In this document: piece by piece, positions 10,490 to 54,264 of the stretch
Layout: the number at the start of each line of letters is the position of its first letter
Position numbering within the stretch: position 1 is the stretch's first letter
Source of the DNA: Dromiciops gliroides
Lineage: Eukaryota; Chordata; Mammalia; Microbiotheria; Microbiotheriidae
DNA: 64,000 nucleotides
Assembly: GCF_019393635.1 (NCBI RefSeq)
Contig: NC_057864.1
Location: 444,486,822-444,550,821 of the forward strand
Reading direction: 5' to 3'
Notes under the pieces: model-generated
What the model saw: the letters and a program-made list of their open reading frames with translations, nothing else
Told to the model about the DNA's origin: nothing
Databases searched by the model: none
Program-made: the position numbers and the translations under genes

Positions 10490-11095
10490 GATCTGGGTGT
10501 CAGGAAGACCACTCTTCAGGTCCTGTCTCTGACAGTTGGTGGCCGTGTGACTTTGGACAAGTCACTTAACCCTTCTGTCACTACTATTGAATGAGCACCG
10601 ACTAATGTGCCAGAGACACGAAGGATAGAAAGAAAAACAAAACCAGTCCCTGCTCTCAAGGAGCTTACAGTCTAATGAGGCAGGCGATGTACAAACAAGC
10701 ATGTAAAAATAAGATATCGACAGGATGAATTGGAATAGTCTCAGGAGAAAGACACTAAGGTTTAGGAGGACTGGGAAAGGCTTCTTACAGATAGTAGAAT
10801 TTTAGCTGAGACCTGAAGAAGGTCAGGGAAGCCAAGAGGCCAAGATGAGAAGGAAAAGAATCCCAGATATGTGGAAGAGTCAATGACAATGCCTAGGGTC
10901 TAGAAATGGATCAGATAGTAGGTGGAAGGAAATGAAGTGGATAGTGGATAGAGTGCTGGGTTTAGCATTCAGAAATTCAAATCTGTCCTCAGACACTTAG
11001 CTGTGTGACCCTAGGCAAGTCACTTTTAACTCTGCTTGCCTCAGTTTCCTCATCTGTCAAATGAGCTAAAGATGACTGAAAAATGACTGAATGAC
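10490..11095. mobile_element. MIR fragment, antisense L2 3' end, MAR1 fragment
   Basis: 10490-10580 is a MIR body fragment (+). 10583-10925 is antisense L2 3' sequence (gtccctgctctcaaggagcttacagtctaatgagg, gggaaaggcttcttacag). 10928-11095 is a + strand MAR1-like SINE (agagtgctgggtttagc, gcctcagtttcctcatctgtc). Confidence 0.7.
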
Positions 11096-11662
11096 AGTTC
11101 CTTGTTATTCTCTTCTCTCTAGATTTTTGGGACATCACTCTCTCCTGATTTTTCTCCTACCTATCACACTGCTCCTTCTTGGTCTGCTTTCCTGGATCCT
11201 CTTCCAGGTCATACCCACTAACTTTAGATATGTCCCACAGGGTTTTTTCCTGAGTCCTCATCTCTTCTCCCTTTTTATTATGTTACTGTGTCACCCAGCT
11301 GTCCAAGGAGAAGGGGATGATTAGTAGTGTCAAAGACTACAGAGAGGTAAAGAAAGTGGAGGATTCAGAAAAAGCCATTAGTTTGACAAGCACAAGATGA
11401 TTAATAAATTTGGAGAATACAGTTTCGGTCGAATGATGAGGTAAGAAGCCAAACTGCAAAGACTTAAGAGAGTGAGAAGAAAGTAAATGGAAGTATCAAT
11501 TGTAGATGAGAGCACTGAGGGTAGTTAGGAATGAGGGTGAGTGTAGACATGGGTTACATTAACCACCCAAAATGAAAGGTTGCTCAAGGGTCACTGAAGT
11601 GGGGAGTAGAACAGTAGAAATGGTGATGAGGAACAAGGAAAAAAAATAAATTATATATAATT

Positions 11663-11806
11663 TTTTTTTTAGTGAGGCAATTGGGGTTAAGTGACTTGCC
11701 CAGGATCACACAGCTAGTAAGTGTTAAGTGTCTGAGGCCACATTTGAACTCAGGTACTCCTGACTCCAGGGCCAGTGCTCTATCCACTGCGCCACCTAGC
11801 TGCCCC
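11663..11806 (-). mobile_element. WSINE1-type SINE, antisense
   Basis: T-run, gtgaggcaattggggttaag, ending cacctagctgcccc. AATTATATATAATT, itself a palindrome, is duplicated at 11649-11662 and 11807-11820. Confidence 0.95.
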
Positions 11807-11920
11807 AATTATATATAATTATAAACACATATACACATACCTGTACATAAACATATACATATATGTATGTATGCATGTATGTGTGTATACACATACACAC
11901 ACATCAGTTGAGGGATTTTT

Positions 11921-12075
11921 GTTTGTTTGGGGGTTTTTTTGGCAAGGCAATGAGGGTTAAGTGACTTGCCCAGGGTCACACAGCTAGTGTCAGGTGTCTA
12001 AGGTCAGATTTAAATTCAGGTCCTCCTGAATCCAGGGCTGGTGCTTTATCCATTGTACCACCTAGCTGCCCCCAT
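11921..12075 (-). mobile_element. WSINE1-type SINE, antisense
   Basis: T/G-rich tail, ggttaagtgacttgcccagg, ending cacctagctgcccc. TGAGGGATTTTT is duplicated at 11909-11920 and 12078-12089. Confidence 0.95.
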
Positions 12076-12437
12076 GGTGAGGGATTTTTTAGTATGGGAG
12101 AGATATGGTTATGTCTGAAGGTAGTAGGAAAACAGTCAGTAGAGAGAGAGCAATTGAAGATTAGTGAAAGAGTAGAGGTAATAGAGATGCCAGTCTGCAG
12201 AAAAGAGAATGTAATGGGATCCCTTGAGGGGGTATGCTTGGAGAAGAGAAAGACCACTTCCAGGGAGTCATCTCCAAACAGCCATTATTAAACTTTCAGT
12301 GGGAGCATTTATACCTTAGAAACCACTGACCTCTACAAATCAGAGCTTGATTAATTGTTTTGTTGATTGCTTAGACTTTAGAAAGCAATGGAGGACAATG
12401 TTAATAATACAGATTAACCTTGAAAATGTGTCATGTG

Positions 12438-12604
12438 AGGGGCAGCTAGGTGGCAGAGTGGATAGAGCACCGGCCCTGGATTCAGGAGGACCTGAGTTCA
12501 AATCTGGCCTCAGACACTTAACACTTACTAGCTGTGTGACCCTAGACAAGTCACTTAACCCCAATTGCTTCACCAAAAGAAAAAAGAAAAGAAAAGAAAA
12601 GAAA
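12438..12604 (+). mobile_element. WSINE1-type SINE
   Basis: Complete head, boxes and an A-rich tail (aaaagaaaag units). TGTGTCATGTG is duplicated at 12427-12437 and 12606-12616. Confidence 0.95.
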
Positions 12605-12899
12605 GTGTGTCATGTGTACATTTTTTTCCCCAGAAAGCTGTTTCTGAAACATTTACCAACACACCACTAAGCGAAGGAGAAGATCCTGGCAGAAGGCATC
12701 TGAGTGATGACAGGGGAAAGGGGCACTCTCTGCAAATGGCCTCAGTAATTTCAGTAAAATATGAGGCAAGGTTCTCAGCTGAGAAGGCGAGTGAAAGCAG
12801 AGCTGTGGAAGGTGCTGTGGTGAGTAGGATAGTGAATGGATCAGAGAAATGTAAGAGGATCGCCTTGCCCCGGTGAGAGCCCAGTTGAGATGATCTAAC

Positions 12900-13085
12900 T
12901 CAAACTTGTTGTGGTCCCAGTCAGCATAGTTTTGTACCTCAGTTTCCTTATCAGTAAAATAGAATTTGGACTTAGCTTTTAAAGTCCCTTTCAACTTTCA
13001 ATAGATCATCTTCAAAACTGTAGAAGTTACCAACCTACATTGGTAGAATGAGTTCCTCATACCAATAAAATCACAGCTCCAGAAA
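12900..13085 (+). mobile_element. MIR-type fragments
   Basis: tttgtacctcagtttccttatcagtaaaatag and then acctacattggtagaatgagttcctcat, accaataaaatcacagc. The second part is the tail of a MIR variant also seen at 32.7 and 43.6 kb. Confidence 0.55.
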
Positions 13086-13129
13086 CACACACACACACAT
13101 ATACAGACACAGACAGACAGATGGATGGA

Positions 13130-13156
13130 CAGAGATAGATAGGTAGATAGATAGAT

Positions 13157-13227
<71 letters not shown>

Positions 13228-13238
13228 GATAGATACAA
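13130..13238 (+). repeat. (GATA)n microsatellite
   Basis: About 100 bases of GATA units after a CA/GACA-rich lead (13087-13130), with two GATGATA interruptions. Confidence 0.97.
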
Positions 13239-13239
13239 C

Positions 13240-13680
13240 AGTGCTTTACATATAGTAGTTACTCCGTTAATACTGATTTACATGATTCATTTTATTACTG
13301 AAGGCTATCAACAAAGATAGTAGTCTGGGATAGAGGCTGTATCTATTTCAGGCTGTGAGATGACTTGTAGATGTGGAAATGTATTTCAGCACCCTTTTCC
13401 TTAAAGAACTATTTCCCTAAACCAGGTTTGGATAACTCCCAACCGAGTCACTGTGAATAAACTCCTCCTTCATCCTCCCTGCCCTTTTGACATTACTCTT
13501 ACTCAAGATTTTAAAGGCTTATGTCTATCAATCCTCATCTATACCCAAAGAAATGGGAGCATTCTTTTCTTCATTTACTCTTCTAGCTCACCAGCTCTTC
13601 TGTGACATATCACAAGATATTCAACAAGAACCAAGAAGGTTATAGGATTTCAGAAACAAAACATTAAACTATTTGTGATG
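13240..13680. other. Unassigned intergenic sequence
   Basis: No gene or clear repeat family seen between the two GATA arrays. Confidence 0.4.
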
Positions 13681-13699
13681 GAAGGAGGTGATGAGAGTG

Positions 13700-13860
13700 T
13701 ATAAATATATAGAGATATTGTTATATATTATATATGTAATTTATTTGATAATTATAAATAGATAGATGATAATTATAATTATATAATTATAGATAGATAG
13801 GTAGATAGGTAGATAGATAGATAGATGATAGATAGATAGATGGATAGATAGATAGGTAGG

Positions 13861-13923
<63 letters not shown>

Positions 13924-13936
13924 GTAGATAGATATT
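13700..13936 (+). repeat. AT-rich lead and second (GATA)n microsatellite
   Basis: AT-rich dinucleotide and tetranucleotide sequence (13700-13790) runs into about 140 bases of GATA with GGTA and GATG variants. Confidence 0.96.
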
Positions 13937-13939
13937 ACC

Positions 13940-14600
13940 GCTGGTTTTTCCATAATGCTCTCTACGAAGCAAAGAATAGCCTAAACACAAGATGGTGGAA
14001 CACAGAGAGGCATTGAATTTAGAAATAGTTTGGATTCAAATTTGTGTCATACCTAGCTAGGATAGCAGGGATAGGCAGAGGTATACAGAGAAGGTACCCA
14101 ATCTAGATTTCTGAGATCAAGGATGGTATCAAGGTTATTGAATTTAATAGGTATAGATTAAAAGGGAGAGCAACAGGCTTAAAGATAGTTCGTTGTTGCT
14201 ATTGTTTTCTTGAAACACATTCCCCACCTTTGGCATACTTGACAGAAGCATGCTGAGATTGCACATGTATTGTAATTTGACAGATTGACTGATAGGGTAC
14301 TACTAGGCAATGTTTGCTGGTTTCTGGGAGACTGAGCCATTGTGAAATTTTTTTCCCTGCAGTAAAACCAGCCTGAGCCAGCCTGGCTGGGTATCTGCTG
14401 CCCATGCTCTTCTCAAACATGACTCTTGCTGATGAAACCAGATGGGAGCATTTTCTCCATTTATTACAGGCCTGTTTATAATGACTTTATTTTTATTACC
14501 AGTCACACAGGGCCTTCAAATGTGAAGAGGGAAGTTATGTTTAAAGGAAAGCAGGTGAGCAAGTGAAAGATCTCTGTTCTGTCATTCTTTTGTGTGTGAG
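13940..14600. other. Unassigned intergenic sequence
   Basis: No coding similarity, RNA or clear repeat family recognised. Confidence 0.4.
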
Positions 14601-14604
14601 CCAT

Positions 14605-15078
14605 ACAAAAGGGAGACGGAGACAAAGAAAGGACAGACAAAGCGGGGAGAGAGAAAGAGAGACAGAGGAGAATGTAGGAGAGAAAGAAGAGAGAATTGAG
14701 AGGAGAGAGGGAGAAAGAGGAAAGAGAGAATGTGAGAGAAAAAGGAGAAGAGAGGGAGAAAGAACAAAGAGGAGAGAGAAACAGACAGAGGAGAATGTAA
14801 GAGAGAAAGAAGAGAGAATGTGAGAGAAAAGGAGAGAGAAGAGAGGGAGAAAGAAAAAAGGAGAATGTGTAAGAGAATGTAGGAGGGAGAGAGAAAGGGA
14901 TGAGAATGGGAGAGAAAGAATGTGAGAGAGAGGAGAGAGAGAGAAAGGAGAAGGAATGGAAGAGAAAAAGAAGAGAGGAGGGAGAGGAGAGAAAGGGGAG
15001 GAGAGAAAGAGAGAAGGGGGGAGAGAGAGAGAGAGAGAAGGGGGGAGAGAGAGAGGGAGAGAGAGAGGGAGAGGGAGA

Positions 15079-15148
<70 letters not shown>
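14605..15148 (+). repeat. Long purine tract ending in (GA)n
   Basis: Roughly 540 bases almost purely A and G on the + strand, with a few T and C (mostly in aatgtgagag words). The earlier part is degenerate GAGAGAA units; 15070-15148 is close to perfect GA. Open frames on both strands here are low-complexity artefacts. It ends 676 bases before the MAB21L3 ATG. Confidence 0.97.
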
Positions 15149-15150
<2 letters not shown>

Positions 15151-15151
<1 letters not shown>

Positions 15152-15824
15152 GCATCTTGTTCTAAAAGCCAAGAGCAGCACACATTACCTTCCTGAAGCT
15201 TGGTGCCTGAGACTGATTATCTCTCAGTTTCTTATCTGTTTATTGTAAAGAAAGTAAATTAAACTGTTTGTGCTCTAGATTGGCAGCCTGGAGTATTTAC
15301 TGTTAACATGAGACAGAACAAAGGAGATATAAGCCCAGAAAGGCAAGGAGGGTGCTCTAGTCTCAGTGAAACTGAGTGCAGAGAAGGAGGTTGTGGAGAG
15401 ATTAATTCAGGAGAGGTTTTAGAAGGTTGGCTGGAGAGAAGACATTTCTGTCTTCTAAAAAAATATCAAATATTTGAGTGGGAAATATGTCTTAGCAGAT
15501 TAGAAACTCTACGGGGATGGTCTAGAAAATTACCCTAGACTTACACGAACGACAAATTCCCTCCCCACCACCCAAGTAATTTTTCTTTTAAAAAATGACA
15601 GATGCGTTCATATGACTCGCAAAAGACGATTTGAGCCAAGAGCTGAGGAGGAAAGATCCCTGAGTTGTTGGGACGGCCCTTTTGTTTAACTCCCAGAGCA
15701 GCTGGGAGGGGCAACATGTGGATAGTGGACAACAGCCTCAAGACAAACAGCACCCCAGCATTTTTCTGTGCAGTTAGAATCAGCCCAAGAACCTAAGACA
15801 TAATCTGCAGCCAAAAGACGAACC
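15151..15824 (+). promoter_or_regulatory. MAB21L3: Probable promoter / 5' UTR region of MAB21L3
   Basis: Mostly non-repetitive sequence between the purine tract and the ATG. It is CpG-poor, so any promoter is not of the CpG-island type. No convincing TATA box or initiator could be fixed; an AT-rich stretch ttttaaaaaatg near 15588 is the nearest candidate. The assignment rests only on position. Confidence 0.35.
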
Positions 15825-48314
<32,490 letters not shown>

Positions 48315-48690
48315 GAGCCAGAGATGGTCTCCAAGGCTTGGCCTTGCCCGACTTCTCCTTTGATGACCACCACACTGGTGGAATTTGAGACTCTGACCAC
48401 CTGCCGTGGTTCTGACGGGGCAAAGGAGACGTGAACCCAAAGCATTTCAAACTGGATCCTACAATGTCCTACCCATACCTATGTGGTTTGGGTTAAGTAT
48501 TTCACTTCTAAACGACCTCACTTGGGAGCTGAGCCTGCCCAAGCCACAGATTGTGAGCTGTTGATAGTTCCATGTTTATTTGTCTCTGATCGGACTCCTT
48601 ACTGTCTATTAGAGAGGAGAGAGGAGACTGGAGCTCCTAGTCCTGGAAATAAATGATCATAACGATCCGGTGTACTCCCACATCACTGAC
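48315..48690 (+). promoter_or_regulatory. MAB21L3: MAB21L3 3' UTR and poly(A) signal
   Basis: Unique sequence follows the stop codon. A canonical AATAAA is at 48648-48653, and a GT-containing stretch (ccggtgtact) lies 15-20 bases further on, giving a predicted 3' UTR of about 350 bases with cleavage near 48670. The cleavage site itself is inferred. Confidence 0.75.
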
Positions 48691-49175
48691 CGGGGACATA
48701 CTATTTTTTTTTCCATTTGTAAAGTGGGAGTATGAATGCCTGCTTCACCAAGGTATTGTGATGCCCTTTCAAGTGAAAGGCACTTGATCAACACAGAGTG
48801 TTATTAGGAGCTGACATCCGCAGCTAGGATGGAGAACTTACCTATATCGTTGATTAAAAGACTAGGTTTAATAGCTAACTGTGTTAGCATATCGCTGGAT
48901 GTTCTCAGTACTCTCCAAATTATTCTTATTCACATGGGTCCTCTAGCTTTTTCCACAGGTAGAGAGAGAATTACATTGATGGCCTGAGGGTAGGTCAACA
49001 GAAGATCAGTGGGATGGGTGAGTGTGGGTACCAGTTACTGTTACTCATGCCCCTTCCCTCTGATGTCATACATGGATGGGATAACTTCTTGTTCATGAAC
49101 TGTGTACACAGGTACCGCCTCCTGCTATAGAGAGCACCGCTGCTCAGAGCTGACTTGGAGGACTGCTCACAAGGC
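48691..49175. other. Unassigned sequence downstream of MAB21L3
   Basis: No gene recognised. 48718-48800 has MIR-like words (ttgtaaagtgggagtatgaatgcc). Confidence 0.35.
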
Positions 49176-49179
49176 AAAG

Positions 49180-49370
49180 AGCACTGACCAGGTTTGGAGG
49201 GTTGGGGTTCAAATCACATGTAGGATCTTGGGAAGGTCACTTATCACATGTGCAAACTTGGGAAACAAGTTGAACCTCCATGGACTACAGGGTCTACATC
49301 CATAAACTGAGGAGCTTGGAATAGATGGCTTCTCAGTCTCTTCAAGGTCTAGGCCTATGATTCTCTGATC
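49180..49370 (+). mobile_element. MIR3/THER2-like SINE
   Basis: gcaaagagcactgacc, ggggttcaaatcacatg, cataaactgaggagcttggaatagatggc, tcttcaaggtctaggcc. Confidence 0.65.
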
Positions 49371-50550
49371 ATAGGTACTGGTCACTCAGCTGTAAACGTT
49401 TGTTGATTGACTGCAAGCCTAGCTGAGGGCCAAAAAGCAACTCTGGTTTTAAATTTCATGAGAATCAACAGGAAGCCAAGCATCCTAAGACTACAACGAT
49501 TAAGTCCAAATTCCCATCTTTTCAGCCAAAAGCAATGACATCCAACCCTTTCCCCAATCATGAATCCCATCTCCAATATCACCGATGCATCATTCAGCAT
49601 CCTCTAGATTTCAAAGGAATTTACTACTTCTGAGGCAACCCATTCCGATTTTGAGTCACCGTGAGGAAGCTTTTGAATCTGTCTCCTTGAAATTTTCACC
49701 CAGTGCTTCTAGTAGTGCTGCCTACTGGGAACAAGGTGTAAATAATGAGATAATTGTGGGAATTGAGTTGACCTCATTGACCCCATCTTGAGACTAGATT
49801 CTGGATCCAGCTCAGTTCCCTTTCTATTCAATTATGGGCTAGTCCAATTTCTGTCTGGTGAGAAAACTTAATTCGATTATGGGAATTGTGAGAAAACTTT
49901 AGTGCATTGTTTGAACTAAGCCCTGAGTGTCTGGGAAGCTGGACCACTCCTATCTGTTGCCCAGAGACCCTTAACTAAGGTCCTGGGTTATGCTGACCAG
50001 AAACCTGGTCAGATATGAAGATTGATACAAGGAGTTTTTTCACAATTATACATATCAACCCATATGTCTTATCTGGAAACTGGCCCAATCAGTTGTTTCC
50101 ATGTTCCCTTGATTGAATACATATACTTGGGGGAAATGGAATGTCTCTCTTTATGATTTCAGGGAATTGCACCTGTTCTCTCTCTCCCTTACAATTTGGA
50201 AAGTTCCTAATCTTTCTTCCAAATAGAAATCAGATCATCTAATCTTGTATCTCCGTTTATGTCCTGTTAATTTCTTTTAATGCATAAAAACCTAGCATTC
50301 CCCTTTAATTGAGGTCCAGTGCCAAGCTGTGCAATTGTCATGCATTGCTTAATAAATAGATATGCTAGGAAGCCCAAACCATTATTTCCCTACTTATATC
50401 ATCTTTCATCCATTTCAATAAGTCTAATGCTTTTCCAAATGAAAATCCTAATATATTTAAAATATGTGAACATTTATAAATCTTGAACATTTAAAAAATA
50501 CTATCATACCCACCCCACCCCACCCCCATCTTCTCTATTCACCTTCCTTA
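49371..50550. other. Unassigned intergenic sequence
   Basis: About 1.2 kb with no gene, RNA or confident repeat family. 49870-49905 contains aattatgggaattgtgagaaaac-like words repeated within 40 bases. Confidence 0.35.
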
Positions 50551-50554
50551 TCAT

Positions 50555-51310
50555 AACCAACAAAATATTCAATGAATGCCTATTTTGTACATGATACAAT
50601 GGTAAGCATTCGGGGGATACAATGAAATATATAATGGGCTGGGGGCAGCTAGGTGGCACAGTGGATAGAGAACCAGTCCTGGAGTCAGGAGGACCTGGGT
50701 TCAAATCTGGCCTCAGACACTTGACACTTATTAGCTGTATGACCTTGGGCAAGTCACTTAACCCTCATTGCCCAGCCAAAAGAAAAGAAATACATAATGG
50801 GCCTTGATAGCAAAGAATTAAAAATCCAGTTCTGGAAATAAGATATATACCCTTGAAAATTAGCTGAAAATATAAGGCAATATATGGTGAGTGCCGATGA
50901 AGAGAGATCAGAGGAGGGCAATATCACAGCTATAGAAGTCAAGGACACCTCCTTGGAACAGGAATTTGGGCTGAGCTTGGAAGGATGGGTAGGATTGTGT
51001 CACAGAGGAGAAGGAGAGGGCCTTCTGTAAAGGAGAAAAAATATGAGCAAAGGCTTGGAAGTGGGAAAATGAAAGGTGTATTCAGAGTATAGTGTGTAGA
51101 CTAGTTTGATTAGAGTAGAGGGCTCATCTAAGGGAGTAATAGATGATAAAACCGAAGGGATAAAGTTGGGGCCAAACTATGAATAAGACAAAGAACTTGG
51201 ACTTTGTCCTGTAGGCATTAGGAGTCCTTGGAGACACTGGGGAGCAGTGGCTAGGCTAAAGAATTCATACAGGGGAGTAGTAGGTGCTAATTAGACCAGT
51301 GTCATAATGG
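50555..51310 (-). mobile_element. L2, antisense, split by a SINE
   Basis: caatgaatgcctattttgtac, then WSINE1-type SINE (50640-50786, + strand) flanked by GAAATATATAATGGGC / GAAATACATAATGGGC (50624-50639, 50787-50802). L2 continues with gggccttctgtaaagg, aaggcttggaagtgg, ggactttgtcctgtaggc, ggagacactggggagc. Confidence 0.75.
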
Positions 51311-51654
51311 TGTTTCTATTGTGGTGTTGTATATGGGTATTAGCACTTAAAAAGCTATTCATACATATATACAGGGAACAAAGTATCTACAAATTAAATT
51401 AGTACTCACTGTTTTGGACAGTAGCCTCTACTGGGCATTTAAATAGGATAAAGTCCTTATTTCTGCTGTCCTTGTCTTACCTATGCAGTAGGGAGGGCAT
51501 TCATTGCCCTATGACTTGACCAAAGAACCATGCCTTTGTTGTCTTTAGAGTAGTTCACAGCCAAGGGTCATCACCAGGAGGGGTACTAGGCCCAGGATTA
51601 ATTATAAAATGATTGAAAAAGCCCACTATTGAAAATGTTTTTTTCCTTCCTTCT

Positions 51655-51691
51655 TCCCTTTTCCTTCCCTCCCTCCCTCCCCCCTCTTTCT

Positions 51692-51723
<32 letters not shown>

Positions 51724-51755
51724 TTTTCTTCCTTCCTTCCTTCCTTCTTTCACTA
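51655..51755 (-). repeat. Pyrimidine (TTCC)n(TTTC)n tract
   Basis: About 100 bases almost entirely C and T on the + strand, TTCC and TTTC units. Confidence 0.95.
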
Positions 51756-51919
51756 GTGAAATATGATCAAAATATCAAGAACTATGTTTAAGAGGAACAA
51801 ATAGTAAAAGCAAATGGATCACCTTAGCATGGGGAAGGAGAAGTAGGCAAGAGGAAAAAGGGAGTTTTCTTTGGCAATGGTGGTTCCTAAGACATTATAC
51901 AATGACTTCAACATAGAAT

Positions 51920-52120
51920 CACAGGATCAGCAAGGGACCTTAGAGGCTGTATATCCAGTCTAAACTACTCATTCTATAAATTAGAGAACAAAAAGCCAGA
52001 GAAAGGAAGTGCTTTGTTTGGGTTATAAAAGCAGCTAATAAGATAAGTAGGATTTGAACCCAAGGTTCCTGACTCAAAATTCAGTGCTCTTTCTACCCAG
52101 GCTTTTATCACAAAGATGTG
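51920..52120 (-). mobile_element. MIR-type SINE, antisense
   Basis: agcaagggaccttagaggc, ttataaattagagaac, gtaggatttgaacccaagg, cagtgctctttctaccc. Confidence 0.7.
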
Positions 52121-52264
52121 GGTCAGAGAAAAACTCAAAGAAGCATAGAATAAGGGACTAATACAGTCACCCCACAGCTGGTGGTGGTGTGTCAATTAGT
52201 AGGAACTGTGAGCCAATAGAATGGCATACTTGGTCATCTGAGCAGAGAAAATGGAAAGTGGATT

Positions 52265-52650
52265 TGATGTATATATCTTGGCATAGTGGATAGAGAACTG
52301 GTCTTGAAACCATGAAGACCTGGGTTCAAATCCTATCTTTAACACATACTGGCCATCTGCCCCTTAGAGAAATGTCAGTGTACTAGGCAAATTTCTTAAG
52401 CTCTAAGTTGTAGAGAGGGACAACCAGTTTGTACAATGGATAGAACACTGGGCCTGGAGTCAGACCATAGTTCTTATCTGAGCTCAGATACTTATTACTA
52501 GCTGTGTGATCCTGGTCAAGTCACCTAACCCCAATTGCCAGGAAGGGAGGGAGGAAGGAAGGAAGGAAGGAAGGAAGGAAGGAAGGAAGGAAGGAAGGAA
52601 GGAAGGAAGGAAGGAAGAAAGGAACCAACCAACCAACCAACCTTGGGTTT
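52265..52650 (+). mobile_element. MIR-type SINE and WSINE1/MAR1-type SINE with (GGAA)n tail
   Basis: 52270-52420: gcatagtggatagagaactgg, gacctgggttcaaatcctatc. 52424-52540: acaatggatagaacactggg, actagctgtgtgatcctgg, ending caattgcc, followed by about 75 bases of GGAA and then CCAA units to 52642. Confidence 0.85.
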
Positions 52651-52659
52651 GGGGTCAGA

Positions 52660-53040
52660 GGACCTCAACTGAAATCCTTCCTTACCTGTGCAAACCTTGT
52701 GGATCTGTTTTTGCATCTGAAAAATGAAGGGATTAGACTAGATCTTAAAGGTCTCTTTCAGCTCTAAATTCTATGAACCTATGGGTTAAGCATATAAAAG
52801 AAGTCCAGATAAAGTTGTGGGAGCCACTCCACAATGGAGAGAAGACAACAGAGGTTGCATAAGGAAGAGTGGATAAGGAACCCAGGAACTCAAGTTCTTG
52901 TCATGGTACTGATAAACCTGTATAACCTTAAGTCATCCCCAGAATTTATCACAGTACCTAGCACATATTAGGCACTTAATAAATGTCTATTGACATCCTG
53001 GGGATGGGGGTGGGAGGTTGTTTTATTCTATTTCACTTCA
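52660..53040. other. Mixed old MIR/L2 scraps
   Basis: 52690-52790 has MIR3-like words (tgaagggattagactagatc). 52945-53000 has an L2 3' end (cacagtacctagcacatattaggcacttaataaatgtc). Confidence 0.55.
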
Positions 53041-53044
53041 CTGA

Positions 53045-53293
53045 AAGGCATCTAGGTGGCACAGTAGATAGAGTGCTGGGTGTGGAGCCAAGAAGACTTG
53101 AGATCAATTCTGGCTTCAGACATTTTCTACCTATTGACTCAGAGCAAGTCACTTAATCCCTTTAAGCCTCAGGTCTCTCATCCATAAAATGGGAATAATA
53201 ATAACACCTACTTCCCAGGGATATTGTGGAGATAAAATGAGATAATATTTTAAGTGTTTTGTAAAGTGCTATGTAAATACTAGTTATTATTTG
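53045..53293 (+). mobile_element. MIR/THER1-type SINE, near full length
   Basis: ggcatctaggtggcacagtag, cagagcaagtcacttaatccc, tccataaaatgggaataataataacacc, ttttgtaaagtgctatgtaaatac. Confidence 0.88.
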
Positions 53294-53299
53294 CAAGAT

Positions 53300-53660
53300 A
53301 CCTTTCATCTCTAAGACTTATAAGTATGAAGAGGTATGTTCATTTAGTATATTATTATTATTATTAAGATACTGATAGCACTTCACTGTCAGATATCATC
53401 ATCAATTACAAGCACCCTATGTGTAAGGTTCTGTGCGCAGCTTCATGAGTAAGGTCATTGAGCTCTTTGCCCTTCCAGAGCTTACCCTCTAGCTGGCCTC
53501 AGTTGGATAGAGGTGCTCTGCTTGCCACCAGAGGGCAGAGCAAATCATGATGGTTAGATATTACAAAGAGGCAAATCTAGGCTCTCCTCACTGGAAACCT
53601 TCCAGCAAAAGTCTCACCAAGGATGTTGTAGGGCAATGTCTGGTTCAGGTATGGACTGGA
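53300..53660. other. Unassigned intergenic sequence
   Basis: A short TTA run at 53350-53368; otherwise nothing recognised. Confidence 0.3.
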
Positions 53661-53664
53661 CTAG

Positions 53665-54050
53665 ATGAGATAGGTGGCAGAGTGGGCTTGGAATCAAGAT
53701 AATATGAATTCGGGGCAGCTAGGTGGTACAGTGGATAGAGCACCAGCCCTGGAGTCAGGAGGACCTGAGTTCAAATCTGGCCTCAGATAATTGACACTTA
53801 CTAGCTGTGTGACCCTGGGCAAGTCACTTAACCCCAATTGTCTCACCAAAAAAAAAAAAAAAAGATAATATGAATTCAAATCCTTCCTTGGCCATATCCT
53901 AGCTGAATGAACCTGGGCAAGTCACTTCTGCCCTGTCTCAGCTTCGATTTCCTTGTGGATAAAATTAAATGGTTGGACTTGATGGGCAAATCCAGAGTTG
54001 GGGTCGTCTGAGCTTCCGAGGATCCTTCCAGCTCTCAGATTCCGTGATTC
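53665..54050 (+). mobile_element. MIR-type SINE split by a WSINE1-type SINE
   Basis: MIR pieces ataggtggcagagtgggcttggaatc and, after the SINE, ttccttggccatatcctagctgaatgaacctgggcaag. The SINE (53712-53861) carries AAGATAATATGAATTC at 53696-53711 and 53862-53877. Confidence 0.9.
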
Positions 54051-54264
54051 CCATTGGAGGACCATGCCAACAAGACCAGATTCACATGTTTAATCCCATC
54101 AAGAGTAGTTGTACTCTGCCTTGTTCTTGAGACCACAACTTGGAACTCCAGGCATCTGCCCTGTCTTGTTGCAAATGCTGCTAGTGTTTTAAAAGGCAGG
54201 TGGGGGCGGGGGAGAAAATGTATGGTTGGATCTGCAAAAACTCAAAAGGAAAAGGAAAAGAACA

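Larger units (their letters stand above)
11097..12290. mobile_element. Two L2 reverse-transcriptase fragments, head to head, with two SINEs
   Basis: 11097-11312 is sense L2 RT sequence (gatttttctcctacctatcac, catacccactaactttag). 11312-12290 is antisense L2 RT sequence (gattcagaaaaagccattagtttgacaag, cggtcgaatgatgaggtaagaagcc, ttgaagattagtgaaagagtagaggtaatag). Antisense WSINE1-type SINEs interrupt it at about 11663-11806 and 11921-12075. Confidence 0.7.

Noticed and set aside
14503-15196. Open frames of about 200 codons rich in Ser/Leu or Arg/Glu.
   Set aside because: Translation of the purine tract in several frames on both strands; no domain, no splice support.
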